Positions 46,497 to 55,712 are shown, numbered from the stretch's first letter. The stretch is DNA of 64,000 nt from Pseudomonadota bacterium (GCA_021819245.1 JAKARI010000003.1:44805-108804); one strand, 5' to 3'. Notes: generated by a model not told the origin, from the letters alone. Numbers and translations: made by a program.

Positions 46497-46528
46497 GAGG
46501 GCGCGTAGTTTGCGCCCTCTTTTCTTTT
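46497..46528 (+). terminator. Rho-independent terminator of pilin 1
   Basis: Perfect stem GAGGGCGC/GCGCCCTC (46497-46504, 46512-46519) with a 7-nt loop, followed by TTTTCTTTT. It ends 50 bp after the pilin stop. Confidence 0.85.
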
Positions 46529-46895
46529 GGTTGTCGTGGACCACAGGTCAGGGGTTCCCGCAGCTGGCCTTGGGCTGTATCTTCCAAGATCACGCACGTG
46601 GCGCTCGCTACGGGCTGCTTGCCCTAGCACGCTGCTAAATGCTCGCATAGCACTTATGTGAGGCCAGACAGTGCGGATGGGTAGCGATGGGGACGTGGCG
46701 GCGATCCTCGAATGGGTCGGGATCGATGGCAGGCCAGGATCAGCGCGCGACAGCTCGTGCCGCTAGCCATGAACGCGTCAGTATTACCCTCACTGGGTGT
46801 GCGGCTGGCTACGCAACCCCGCATGGGTAGTCGCGCGAGATTCGGGCCAGAGAGCCTCTCCCGCACCACGGACATAGGGCTGTACCCGCAGCCTT
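46529..46895. other. Intergenic region
   Basis: No gene recognised between the pilin terminator and the 3' end of the DUF2283 gene; open frames here lack domains and ribosome sites. Confidence 0.4.
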
Positions 46896-47105
46896 TCATG
46901 GCGCATAAGTCGTGCCGTAAACAGGCTCGATGGACTGCGGCAGGACGACTGTCGTGGAGACATTGCATATTTCTATGCCAATGACAGGGCCGGTCGTGTC
47001 GAAATCGAGAATCACCCCGGGCCCCACCTCGTCGCTTTCGCACACGGGGTGGTCGCTTAGCCGCAGGGTGAGTGTGTCGGTCTCCGGGTCGTAGCGTGCC
47101 TTCAT
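46896..47105 (-). CDS. DUF2283 domain protein (probable antitoxin)
   Basis: A 69-residue protein, MKARYDPETDTLTLRLSD followed by GPGVILDFDTTGPVIGIEI, the usual DUF2283 pattern. These small proteins are commonly encoded next to DUF4258 proteins in putative toxin-antitoxin pairs. GGAGGACATT before ATG 47105 provides the ribosome site, and the ATG overlaps the stop of the upstream gene (ATGA). Confidence 0.8.
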   Translation of the reverse strand: MKARYDPETDTLTLRLSDHPVCESDEVGPGVILDFDTTGPVIGIEICNVSTTVVLPQSIEPVYGTTYAP

Positions 47106-47257
47106 AATGTCCTCCAGTATTTCGTGATCTTACTTGTCCGGTAGACGGTCACTACCCGAAGTGGCAGATCGCCTTGGGTCACAATGCCGCGAATAAGCAT
47201 GTCGGGTCCGAAATCGAGAGAGATTATGGATTGGTAGGCCACAAAGCCATCCGTCAC
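47102..47257 (-). CDS. DUF4258-like small protein, probably N-terminally truncated
   Basis: A 51-residue frame from GTG 47257: VTDGFVAYQSIISLDFGPD, MLIRGIVTQGDLPLRVVTVYR and a final TSKITKYWRTL. The ending VVTVYRTSKxxKYW is typical of DUF4258 partners of DUF2283. In the same frame the sequence continues upstream for about 20 codons (FEFDTRYHHAESSAIVPV) to a TAG with no start codon, so the normal N-terminus seems to be missing. Stop overlaps the DUF2283 start by 4 nt. It may be a degenerate toxin. Confidence 0.5.
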   Translation of the reverse strand: MTDGFVAYQSIISLDFGPDMLIRGIVTQGDLPLRVVTVYRTSKITKYWRTL

Positions 47258-47766
47258 GGGGACGATTGCCGATGATTCTGCATGATGGTATCGCGTGTCG
47301 AATTCGAATACCGCGAATGGCTATCTCCTCTCTGGCGCGATGGGTGGTGGCGTATGAGGGTAAGGCGCGACCTCTCTCGAATTATACTGATTCCGCGTTC
47401 CTCTTGGGATTTGCCTGCCGACTATGGTCCAGAGGGACCAATCGGGCTGCCATTGTGACCGGCCAGCGGTTTCACGTAACGACCCGATTCCATGGGGCCA
47501 AGCCGCCTGAGTCGACCGTGATTCATAAGCCCCTGCGGCCGCGCGCGTCGTCATAGGCTTGCCCTTGGATGTCACTGATGGATCGTGCGGGATAGGGGTG
47601 CGCCTCATAGGGCAGCAAGGGAAATGTGCCAGGACAATGTTACCAACTCTTTGTTTAGTATTACGTTTTACCCGGGTACGCCGCCTCTCAAGGCGGCTTA
47701 GCACGAATCCTGCAAGCCCTGAATAGTAAGCCGGTCTTCGCGAACCGGCATACGAGGGGCGGGGTT
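47258..47766. other. Intergenic region with hairpins before pilin 2
   Basis: No gene recognised. Two hairpins flank the sigma-54-like promoter: GCCGCCT-CTCA-AGGCGGC (47681-47698) and GCCGGT/ACCGGC (about 47729-47748). The former abuts the -24 element and the latter is in the leader. Confidence 0.45.
47699..47714 (+). promoter_or_regulatory. Sigma-54-like promoter before the second pilin gene
   Basis: TAGCACGAATCCTGCA matches TGGCACG-N4-TTGCA except at two positions (G to A in the -24 GG, T to C in the -12 element). It lies about 55 bp before the pilin start, the same layout as at pilin 1. The -24 change may make it weak. Confidence 0.45.
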
Positions 47767-48462
47767 ATGGGTGAAAGGGGGAGCGATCCGCTGGCGGGTC
47801 GGGGGAGTCGGGGGTTTACGCTCATAGAGGTGATGGTCGTCATTGCCATCATAAGCGTCCTGGCGGCGATCGCCATTCCGCGCTACGAACACTCCGTCGC
47901 AGCGGCCAGGGCAGAGGATGTGGCCGAGAATTACCATGCCGCGATCAGTGCGGTCGCCGATGCGATCTCGGCGGCACAGGCAGGCCAAGTCACCCTGATC
48001 GCGATGGCAAACGCCCAGGGGGTGCCGGCCGCCGCGCCGCCCCCCGGATCCGGGACCCCGGCCCTGAGCGAATATGTCGCGGATCCTGTCGCCTATGCCA
48101 CGACCGGCGGGGCCTCTCCGATCAGTTTCGCATATATCGGGTCGAGCGGTACGACGTTTGCCACTCCATCATACTGCGGGGAGGTGGATATCGCAGGCGA
48201 GGGGCCCAAGGCGCCCGCGACAGCGGGAGGCGCTTGGGTCAACCCCGGCATCAATCGCCCCGTTTTTCTCAGTGTCGGCGCAGGCGATACGTGCGGTGCC
48301 GACCCGGCCTTGGGTCAGGACATCATCAATGCCGTTGTCGCCAGTGGATCGAGTGCGGCCGTTGCCATGACCGATGGCACCGGACACACCGTAGGCGCCT
48401 GCCAGCCGGGAGTCGTAGCCTGTTATGCCGAGGTGGACTCCAACGGGGCGATTACGCCCTAA
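47767..48462 (+). CDS. Type IV pilin-like protein (PilA paralogue 2)
   Basis: A 231-residue prepilin with a leader ending RG before FTLIEVMVVIAIISVLAAIAIPRYEHSV; Glu5 is present. It is a clear paralogue of the pilin at 45778: the same SPI(N/S)FAYIG(T/S)SGTT segment, CGEVD, a WV(E/N)(A/P)GI(T/N)(Q/R)P(I/V)F region and four cysteines in matching places. It ends in the same way (NGxxTP). Divergence is spread over the whole protein, so the duplication is not recent. It may be an alternative or minor pilin. Confidence 0.88.
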   Translation: MGERGSDPLAGRGSRGFTLIEVMVVIAIISVLAAIAIPRYEHSVAAARAEDVAENYHAAISAVADAISAAQAGQVTLIAMANAQGVPAAAPPPGSGTPALSEYVADPVAYATTGGASPISFAYIGSSGTTFATPSYCGEVDIAGEGPKAPATAGGAWVNPGINRPVFLSVGAGDTCGADPALGQDIINAVVASGSSAAVAMTDGTGHTVGACQPGVVACYAEVDSNGAITP

Positions 48463-48650
48463 CTTAGACCTCGTTGCGGTTTGTTTCACATCCCGCCCAG
48501 TAAAGCATTAGCAGGCATCGCGCGGCGCCATTGTGCGAGGCATCCCGGGAAATACGCGGTTGTCCGAGGCGCGCATCCTTCGTAGCATGATGGCCCGCGC
48601 CCGATCCTGCGGGCCATATTCCCTGATATAATGAGAGGCGTGTCATCGAT

Positions 48651-49052
48651 ATGGGCACGAACATGCTCGACACGTATACGCTCGTCAAGCGCCTTACTCA
48701 GGCCGGTGTCCCCGAGGCGCAGGCCGAGGCCCATATGTCCGTGTTCCTGGACATGTCCGAGCGCGGGTTCGCGACCAAGGGCGATATCGCGGCCCTGGAG
48801 CGGCGGATGGACGACCTCGCCACCCATGAGGCGTTATCGGAAGTAAAAAAGGATGTGGCGGAATTGCGGGCCGATTTCGAGGCCCGGATGTCGGCTATGG
48901 AGGCGAGGCTGTCGGGCATGGAGGTGAGACTATCGGGCATCGAGATGGCGCTATCGGACATGGAGATGCGTCTCATGGTGCGGCTCGGCGGCCTGATGGT
49001 CACGCTTATGACGATAGGGTTCGCCGTTCTCAAGTTTACGATCGGGCATTGA
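48651..49052 (+). CDS. Coiled-coil protein with C-terminal membrane helix (DUF1640-like)
   Basis: A 133-residue protein. MLDTYTLVKRLTQAGVPEAQAEAHMSVF is the typical N-terminal block of DUF1640/CCDC90-like proteins. The middle (about 45-110) is a coiled coil with heptad-like repeats of ARLSGMEVRLSGIE, and a hydrophobic segment (GGLMVTLMTIGFAVLKF) ends the protein. Function unknown; eukaryotic relatives regulate the mitochondrial calcium uniporter. GAGAGG 12 nt upstream favours ATG 48651 over ATG 48663. Many tandem ATG-GAG codons in the repeats suggest slippage-prone growth. Confidence 0.75.
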   Translation: MGTNMLDTYTLVKRLTQAGVPEAQAEAHMSVFLDMSERGFATKGDIAALERRMDDLATHEALSEVKKDVAELRADFEARMSAMEARLSGMEVRLSGIEMALSDMEMRLMVRLGGLMVTLMTIGFAVLKFTIGH

Positions 49053-50187
49053 GCGCGCACGGGTTGACCCTGCGCAGACGCGCACGCTACGTAAGGTTAC
49101 GGTGATCCCATGGCACCCCCCCATGGCCTTCTTGGGAGTTGCCGTTATTGGCTACCCGGCCCGCCTCTGAGTGGGGGTGCTGCCTGTTGCGCGAAACGGG
49201 GCCCTGGCCCCGCGCCTTTTGGCAGTCGGCACCCCGCGCTGTCAGCTAGGTGCACAGCGAGGCGCGAATCTTGGACACAACGCTTAAGTCTGACCAAGGC
49301 GTGGCTTGAGCGGGTCTTGTGCGGGGGGCGCGTCCTCATTATGGTAAGCCGATCGTTGAAATAGATCCGAGCCCTTCGCGACCCCCTTTTGAAAGCAGCC
49401 CCTGGCGCTATGGGCGACACGAAGATTGCGTGCATGATCTCGCATAGGGGCGCACCGATGGATGCGCCTCATTTGCGATCCACCAGTCGTTGCCCAATAC
49501 AACTTCGATGAATCGGCCGTTGACCTCATCCATAGGGTGTAAGGGGGCGCCGGAATAGACGGTGTCCCTTAAGGTCGCTCGAGGCTTACGGCCCGGGGTG
49601 ATTGCGCGCTGATCTCACCGCACGCAGCGGCGGCGCCTGCCCGGGTCATGCTGCCTGTTTTAAGGACACCACACCTTTAACGCGGTGGAAGATACGCACC
49701 GCCCTTTCGGGACCGCCCCAGCCATCCCGGTCAGGGTCAAAGTGTCGCCGCGCAAACCTCGTGTCCGCATCCCTCTGGGGCGCAGAGATCCCCTATGTCC
49801 CAGACGCCCCTTTTAAGGTCCGCCGCAATCTCCTCGCGCACGCCCCGCTCGTCTTCTGCCGCGGGGCCATACGCCATTTCACGGTTCGCGATGTGCCGGG
49901 AAGGCGCCGCCCAGGCAGGCACGGGGCGCCTCTTAAGGCGCAGCCATATACACGGATAAATACCAGAAATCGGAACTATTAAGTGTTCATTATTATGCGG
50001 CTGATTATAGAGTAGCCGCGTGGCATGGAGGGTATGCGGCGGCCATTGCGCGCGATGGGCGCGGGCATCGGGCGGGCACACAGGCGCGGGGCCCCAGGGA
50101 CGGGGCACAGAAGAGTGATCACAGGGTATCGGGAGGTCAGGTTATGACGGGATTTACGCACTACGAACCGATAGGAGGAACGGCATC
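49053..50187. other. Long intergenic region upstream of dabB
   Basis: About 1.1 kb without a confident gene. A minus-strand stretch near 49400-49540 reads like protein (VNGRFIEVVLGNDWWIANEA) but is short and has no recognisable family, so it may be a gene relic. The right-hand 200 bp hold the dab promoter region, including an inverted repeat at 49997-50019 and an AGGAGGAA ribosome site before 50188. Confidence 0.4.
49997..50019 (+). promoter_or_regulatory. LysR-type regulator box upstream of dabBA
   Basis: GCGGCT-N11-AGCCGC is a perfect inverted repeat centred on the T-N11-A spacing typical of LysR-family sites; the 11-nt interior contains TATAG, which could be part of a -10. It lies about 170 bp upstream of dabB. 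LysR-type regulators such as CbbR control carbon-fixation operons in autotrophs, so this is a plausible operator. No regulator gene is next to it. Confidence 0.4.
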
Positions 50188-51843
50188 ATGATCGGTCACA
50201 TGGCATCGCGGATTATGTTAGTCGCCCCGTGGCCGCTTTTGGCCGCGGGCGTTATCGTCGGGATCGGCGCCGATCGGCATCCCCGGCTCATGCGCTCCGT
50301 TACCACCGGCGCTGCCTGGTTTGCCTTGGCCTGCGCGATCCTTGCGGCCGCGGCCTACGGGCTGGGGGCGACCGGCTCCGAGACCTATCTCAGCACGCCC
50401 CTGCCGCTCCACCTTGGCGCGCTTGGCATCAGCGTCGACGTCGATGTCCTGACGCTTGTCATGCTGACCCTGGTGGCATTCGTGGGCATGATCGTGGCGC
50501 GTTACTCGAAGACCTACATGGACGGCGACGCGCATGAAGGCCGCTTCCATCGCTGGCTCGCGCTGACCCTCGGGTCGTTTCTGACCCTCATCGTCGCCGG
50601 CAACGTGTGGGGTTTTTGGATCTCATGGGTGGCCACGAGCCTTTGTCTCCATGAGCTCCTGGCCTTTTATCGCGACCGGCCCGGCGCGGTGCTGGCCGCG
50701 CGCAAGAAGTATCTGTTGCATCGCTTCGCGGACGCGAGCCTCCTGTCGGCCTTCGTGCTGATCGTGCGCACGCTTCACAGCGCGCAGTGGGCGGGGATCG
50801 CCCAGGCGTTGGCCCACCACTCGGGCCCGCTGCCGGAGACGCTGTCGGTGGCCGCCGCCCTCATTGTGGTCAGCGCCATCCTCAAGAGCGCGCAGTTCCC
50901 GACCCACGGTTGGCTCATACAGGTCATGGAGGCCCCGACGCCGGTGTCGGCCCTGCTGCACGCCGGCATCATCTACACGGGGGCCTTCCTGATCCTGCGC
51001 GCGAGCCCGCTTATCTCGCAGATCGGATGGGCCGGCGATGTGCTGGCGGCGGTCGGTCTCGTCTCCATCGTCATTGCGTCGCTTACCATGATGACCATGA
51101 CCAACATCAAGGGGGCGCTCGCCTACTCCACATGCGCGCAGATGGGCTTCATGCTGATGGAGTGCGGTCTGGGCCTATACAGCATCGCCGTTTTGCACAT
51201 CATCGCGCACTCGGTGTACAAGGCCCACGCCTTCCTGTCATCGGGGAGTGTCGTCGAACACTTCCGGGCGCCTAAGCTTGTCGTATCGACGGCCGCGACC
51301 GTGGGACGCGCCCTGCTGGGGCTCGTGATCGCCACCGCCATGGCGACGGGTGTCGGGGCCGCGTTCGGCGTCGGGCTGCCGCGCGAGCCTGCGCTTATTG
51401 TCATGGCGGTGATTCTGGCGGTCGGCATGACCCAGCTTTTGCTCCAGGCCCTGAATGCGCGCACGACGGGTGCAGGCGGTCTGCTCGTGCGCATGGCGGG
51501 CCTAAGCGCCCTGGTCTGCTCGGCGTATTTCGCGCTCCACATGGGCTTTGTCGCGCTTCTTGGGACAAGCGTGCCGGCTGATCCTGTGCATGTGGATACC
51601 GCCCAGAAGGTCCTGCTTGGCGTGATCGCCCTGGCATTCCTCGCGCTGCTTCTCATTCAGCAGCTCCTGCCACGTCTGTCGCGCACGGCCTTCTGGCGCG
51701 CGGCTTATGTCCACTTCTACGGCGGCCTCTATGCCGACAGCATGTTGACCGAGTTCGTTCGCGGGTTTGGGCCCACGCCGGCCGGTGTCGCCGGGCGGCG
51801 CCGGGTTCTGAGCGCAGATCCTTCACACGAGGTGCAATCATGA
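50188..51843 (+). CDS. dabB: DabB, membrane subunit of the DAB inorganic-carbon pump
   Basis: A 551-residue polytopic protein of the NuoL/MrpA (PF00361) antiporter family with about 13-14 hydrophobic segments. FADASLLSAFVLI, KSAQFPTHGWLIQVMEAPTPVSALLHAGIIYTGAFL in pieces and STCAQMGFMLMECGLGLY are the conserved proton-channel regions with Lys and His residues. In DAB complexes DabB is thought to couple proton (or sodium) influx to hydration of CO2 by DabA. It precedes dabA with a 4-nt overlap; AGGAGGAA precedes ATG 50188. Confidence 0.92.
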   Translation: MIGHMASRIMLVAPWPLLAAGVIVGIGADRHPRLMRSVTTGAAWFALACAILAAAAYGLGATGSETYLSTPLPLHLGALGISVDVDVLTLVMLTLVAFVGMIVARYSKTYMDGDAHEGRFHRWLALTLGSFLTLIVAGNVWGFWISWVATSLCLHELLAFYRDRPGAVLAARKKYLLHRFADASLLSAFVLIVRTLHSAQWAGIAQALAHHSGPLPETLSVAAALIVVSAILKSAQFPTHGWLIQVMEAPTPVSALLHAGIIYTGAFLILRASPLISQIGWAGDVLAAVGLVSIVIASLTMMTMTNIKGALAYSTCAQMGFMLMECGLGLYSIAVLHIIAHSVYKAHAFLSSGSVVEHFRAPKLVVSTAATVGRALLGLVIATAMATGVGAAFGVGLPREPALIVMAVILAVGMTQLLLQALNARTTGAGGLLVRMAGLSALVCSAYFALHMGFVALLGTSVPADPVHVDTAQKVLLGVIALAFLALLLIQQLLPRLSRTAFWRAAYVHFYGGLYADSMLTEFVRGFGPTPAGVAGRRRVLSADPSHEVQS

Positions 51844-54350
51844 GTGCAATCACCGGTATCGATACGGAGTTGAAGGCCAAGATAGACACGGCCTGCGGGC
51901 GGGTCGCGCCCTTGTGGCCACTCAAAAGCTTCGTGGCGGTCAATCCCTACTTCGGGCTTGCCGACCAGCCCTTCTGGCAGGCCGATGCGACCTTGAAGCG
52001 GGTGGCGGGTCAGGGGCTTACCATGCCGCGGGCGTTTTACCGTAAGCGCCTCGAGAGCGGGCGTATCACGCGGGCGGATCTCGCCTCCGCCCTGCGCGAG
52101 TCCGGCAGCTCGTGGGATCTCGCGACCCTCGAGGAGGCGGTGGCCCGGACTCCATCGGCGCGGCCGGAATCGCTGGCCCTGGTCACCGACATCCTCACGG
52201 AGCTCGACCGCCAGGAGTGGCCCGGTTTCGTGCTCGAGCGGATCAGCCAGTACTGCGCCGCCTATTTCGACGAGGGCCAGGCCTTATGGGCCATGCCCTG
52301 GCAGGATAAGGGGCTCTACGAGGGCTGGCGCGAGTTTGCGCGCCTCGACAAGAATCCGCGGACCGTGGGCCTGCGCGGGATGCATGAGGCCGTAGACGAA
52401 CTGCCCTCGTCGCCGCAGGCGGCCATCGGCTGGGCCCTGCGGCAGCTTGCCGTGCCGCCGGCTGCGATCGACGATTACCTGCACGCCGCACTGCTCGCAG
52501 TCGGCGGCTGGGCGGGATGGGCGCGCTACAAGCGCTGGCAGGCCGAGCTTGCGGGCGGCCAGGACGATACCATTCGCGATCTTCTCGCCATCCGTGTCTG
52601 CTGGGACGCGCTCCTCTATAAGCTCAGATTCAGTGAGCGCCTGAAGGCCCGCTGGTATCAGGCCATGGTCACGGATGCCAGTGTGGCCGCCAAGGCCCAG
52701 ACGCATCCGCAGGTCAATGCCAAGGAGGTCGATGCGCTGTTGCAGACGGCCTTTGAGATCGGCTACCAGCGCGAGCTCGTTGCCTCTCTTACGACGGCCC
52801 CCGTGCCGGCGCCGCGCAAGGATCGGCCTCCCGTGCAGGCGGTTTTTTGTATCGATGTCCGCTCCGAGATCTTCCGGCGCGCCTTCGAGACCGTCGCCCC
52901 TATGGCGCGCACCGGCGGATTCGCGGGCTTCTTCGGGGTCCTGATGGAGTATCAGCCCTTGGGGGCGTCGACCGCCAAGGGGCACCTGCCGATCCTCTTT
53001 AATCCGGCCTACCGCATCTGCGAGCATGTCGCGGGCGCCGATCCCAAGGAGACGCAGCATCTTGCGGCCAAGCGCCGTACGCGCCTGCATGCCGCCGATG
53101 CCTGGAAGGTCTTTAAGACCTCGGCGTCCTCGTGCTTTACCTTCGTCGAGGCCGCGGGCCTGCTGTATGCCCCCAAGATCTTCGGCGACAGCATGGGCTG
53201 GAGCCGCACGGTCGCCCACCCCGACGCCAAGGGCCTGGACGCCGCCGCGCGTGACCGCCTGGGGCCGAGGCTTGTGAGCGATCATGGCCAGGGGGGCTGC
53301 GCCGCCGGCGGGATTCCCGCCGCTGACAGGCCGGGCGCGGCCGAGTTTGCGCTGCGCAACATGGGCATGATCAGCGATTTTGCGCGGCTCGTGGTGCTGG
53401 TGGGCCATGGCAGCACGACGGTCAACAATCCGCAGGCCACCGCGCTCGACTGCGGGGCCTGCGCCGGCCAGACCGGCGAGGCCAGCGCGCGCATCGCGGT
53501 GGCCTTGCTAAACGACCCCGTGACGCGCCAGGGCCTTGCCGAAAAGGGCATTCATATCCCGGCCGACACGGTGTTCGTGGCCGGCATGCACGACACGACC
53601 ACCGATGAGGTGGCGCTGTTCGATGTCGCCGCCATACCCGCCTCGCACGCCGGCGACCTGCGCCAATTGCGCGAGTGGTTCAAGGCTGCGGGGCAGGTCA
53701 CGCGCATGGAGCGCTCCGCGTTTCTTGGCATAGGCGGCCTGCCCGAGGACCGGGTGCGCGCCGACATCAAGCGGCGCACGCGCGATTGGGCGGAGGTGCG
53801 CCCGGAATGGGCGCTTGCCAACAACGCCGCCTTCATCGCGGCGCCACGGGCCCGGACCGCGCGCTGCGATCTCGGCGGCCGCGCCTTTCTGCACGACTAC
53901 ACATGGCGCAACGACACGGAGTTCAAGACCCTCACTCTCATCATGAGCGCGCCCATGGTGGTCGGCAACTGGATCAATATGCAGTACTACGGGTCGGTCG
54001 TCGACAACGCCCGGTTTGGCAGCGGCAACAAGGTCCTGCACAACGTCGTGGGCGGATCCATAGGCGTACTCGAGGGCAATGGCGGGGACGTGCGCGTGGG
54101 GCTTGCCATGCAGTCTTTGCATGACGGCCACCGGTGGATGCATGAGCCGATGCGCCTCAATGTCTTCATCGAGGCCCCGCAGGCGGCCATGGACGATGTC
54201 ATCGCCGGCAATGCCCTGGTCCGCAGTCTCGTGGAAAACGCCTGGTTGCACCTCTTTCGCATCGACGATCAGGGCCACATCTATCGGCGCGGACTGGATC
54301 GGCAATGGCGCGCGGTGTCGCAGGCCGAGGGTATGCCTCAGTCTTCATAA
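51840..54350 (+). CDS. dabA: DabA (DUF2309), carbonic-anhydrase-like subunit of the DAB pump
   Basis: An 836-residue cytoplasmic protein. The predicted zinc ligands are C337 and H523 with C538, and the catalytic D339 lies in VFCIDVRSEIFRR; the H523/C538 pair is in LVGHGSTTVNNPQATALDCGACAG. Spacing is nearly the same as in characterised DabA2, so the beta-carbonic-anhydrase-like site is intact. With DabB it takes up CO2/bicarbonate vectorially to supply carbon fixation, which suits an acidophile or CO2-limited autotroph. It overlaps dabB by ATGA and is followed by a strong stem-loop. Confidence 0.93.
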   Translation: MSAITGIDTELKAKIDTACGRVAPLWPLKSFVAVNPYFGLADQPFWQADATLKRVAGQGLTMPRAFYRKRLESGRITRADLASALRESGSSWDLATLEEAVARTPSARPESLALVTDILTELDRQEWPGFVLERISQYCAAYFDEGQALWAMPWQDKGLYEGWREFARLDKNPRTVGLRGMHEAVDELPSSPQAAIGWALRQLAVPPAAIDDYLHAALLAVGGWAGWARYKRWQAELAGGQDDTIRDLLAIRVCWDALLYKLRFSERLKARWYQAMVTDASVAAKAQTHPQVNAKEVDALLQTAFEIGYQRELVASLTTAPVPAPRKDRPPVQAVFCIDVRSEIFRRAFETVAPMARTGGFAGFFGVLMEYQPLGASTAKGHLPILFNPAYRICEHVAGADPKETQHLAAKRRTRLHAADAWKVFKTSASSCFTFVEAAGLLYAPKIFGDSMGWSRTVAHPDAKGLDAAARDRLGPRLVSDHGQGGCAAGGIPAADRPGAAEFALRNMGMISDFARLVVLVGHGSTTVNNPQATALDCGACAGQTGEASARIAVALLNDPVTRQGLAEKGIHIPADTVFVAGMHDTTTDEVALFDVAAIPASHAGDLRQLREWFKAAGQVTRMERSAFLGIGGLPEDRVRADIKRRTRDWAEVRPEWALANNAAFIAAPRARTARCDLGGRAFLHDYTWRNDTEFKTLTLIMSAPMVVGNWINMQYYGSVVDNARFGSGNKVLHNVVGGSIGVLEGNGGDVRVGLAMQSLHDGHRWMHEPMRLNVFIEAPQAAMDDVIAGNALVRSLVENAWLHLFRIDDQGHIYRRGLDRQWRAVSQAEGMPQSS

Positions 54351-54378
54351 AAGTCAGGACCGACTGTCAACACAATAA

Positions 54379-54403
54379 GGCAGAGGGCATAAAGCCCTCT
54401 GCC
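54379..54403 (+). other. Perfect stem-loop between dabA and the DUF3034 gene
   Basis: GGCAGAGGGC/GCCCTCTGCC, a 10-bp perfect stem with ATAAA loop, but no T run follows. It may be a processing or stability element that separates expression of dabBA from the DUF3034 gene, or a partial terminator. Confidence 0.65.
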
Positions 54404-54502
54404 CCCATCGGCGACGGGGCGGGAGGGGCCGCAAGGGGCGGGTATGCAGACCTTTGCGGGACGGTCACCGACGATAACCGACGAGAACGTATGAGGATAA
54501 CC

Positions 54503-55519
54503 ATGAAAAATACCGGGTTAGGGACACTGTTGCGCGCGATTCATAAGGTCCTGTTGCGATGGGGGGCCGTGGCGACCTGCGCCGCCCCCATGCTCTGGGC
54601 GCCGGTGGCGGCGCACGCCGCCGCGGGGACGGCCCCGGGCGGGGGCCTCTTTGGGCAGAGCCGGCCGGCGGGTACGGGCGGGGTCACGGCGATCGATGGC
54701 GCCGCCGGCGGCGGGATCGTGCCGTGGGCGCTGATCGCAGGCTATGGCGGCCCGGGCCAGGTCGGCTTTACCGCCTCCTATACCCATGCCAGCACCGCCG
54801 ATTTCAATGCCAATGGCTATGGCGTGGCGGCCGGCATCGACAACCGCGTCGAGATCTCGCTCACCCAGCAGAACTTCGATCTCGGCAATACCGGGCCGTA
54901 CATCGCCACGACGCTGCTCAATGCCCCCGCCGATGGGGGTGTGGGCCAGCCGCTGCAGAACAATGCCGCGATCAATCAGGATATCATCGGCGTGAAGGTG
55001 CGGGTGTTCGGCAACGCCCTTTCCCAGGGGACCTGGATGCCGCAGGTGGCGGTCGGTGCTCAATACCATCACAACGAAGACGGCGCCCTCATGAACGCCC
55101 TGGGGGCCAAGGCCAGTGGCGCAAGCTTTTATCTCGCGTTGACCAAGGTGTGGCTCAAGGGCCTGCTTGGGCATGTGACGCTTTTGGATTTCACGCTTGA
55201 TGCCACGCGCGCCAATGACAACGGCCTGTTTGGGTTCGAGGGCCCGACAGACGCAAGCAGCTACCACTATGAGCCCGAGGTCTCGGCGGGCGTATTCCTC
55301 GATCCGCACGTGGTGGTCGGCGGCGAGTACCGCGCCATGCCGCAAAACGAGCTCGCGGTGGGGCCGGTCGTGAGCCAGAGCAGTGCCTGGAAGGACGTGT
55401 TTATGGCCTACATCCCCAACAAGAGTGTCTCGCTGACATTGGCCTACGCCATGCTGGGGCATGTCGCCGGCATTCCCAACTCCAATGGGCTCTATACCTC
55501 CGTGACCGCGAGCTTCTAG
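54503..55519 (+). CDS. DUF3034 family outer-membrane-type protein
   Basis: A 338-residue exported protein. Signal peptide about residues 1-37 (hydrophobic AVATCAAPMLWAPVAAHA). The mature part begins GGLFGQSRPAGTGGVTAIDGAAGGGIVPWALIAGYG, the typical start of DUF3034, and then alternates short polar and aromatic beta strands, ending in the aromatic F of an outer-membrane barrel (TSVTASF). Function unknown. Its position right after dabA may reflect co-regulation with carbon uptake. ATG 54503 is chosen for the GAGGA site upstream; ATG 54491 is possible. Confidence 0.82.
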   Translation: MKNTGLGTLLRAIHKVLLRWGAVATCAAPMLWAPVAAHAAAGTAPGGGLFGQSRPAGTGGVTAIDGAAGGGIVPWALIAGYGGPGQVGFTASYTHASTADFNANGYGVAAGIDNRVEISLTQQNFDLGNTGPYIATTLLNAPADGGVGQPLQNNAAINQDIIGVKVRVFGNALSQGTWMPQVAVGAQYHHNEDGALMNALGAKASGASFYLALTKVWLKGLLGHVTLLDFTLDATRANDNGLFGFEGPTDASSYHYEPEVSAGVFLDPHVVVGGEYRAMPQNELAVGPVVSQSSAWKDVFMAYIPNKSVSLTLAYAMLGHVAGIPNSNGLYTSVTASF

Positions 55520-55712
55520 CGCGCAGGGCAGGGTCGCGGGCCGTATGATGCGACGCGAGGCTGGGCGCCGGTAGGGGCGTGGGCGCACAGCAGATCTAGC
55601 GCGCACCCCCGGGGGCGGATACTCCTCACGTACCCCCGGACGGCCCCGACACACCGCGCCGTGCCGCCAGGGTCTGGCATAAGGGATTTAAGCGGCGCGC
55701 TGTGGCATGTAA

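Noticed and set aside
46654..47043. Open frames on both strands between pilin 1 and the DUF2283 gene
   Set aside because: No domain or ribosome site; they overlap each other and the genuine DUF2283 gene.
48870..48975. Short tandem repeats (ATG-GAG-type units) as a separate repeat element
   Set aside because: They lie in frame inside the coiled-coil gene and are explained by its heptad-like protein repeats.
49110..49529. Possible gene remnant on the minus strand near 49400-49540
   Set aside because: A short protein-like stretch is visible, but no start, family or length supports a gene; mentioned only in the intergenic entry.
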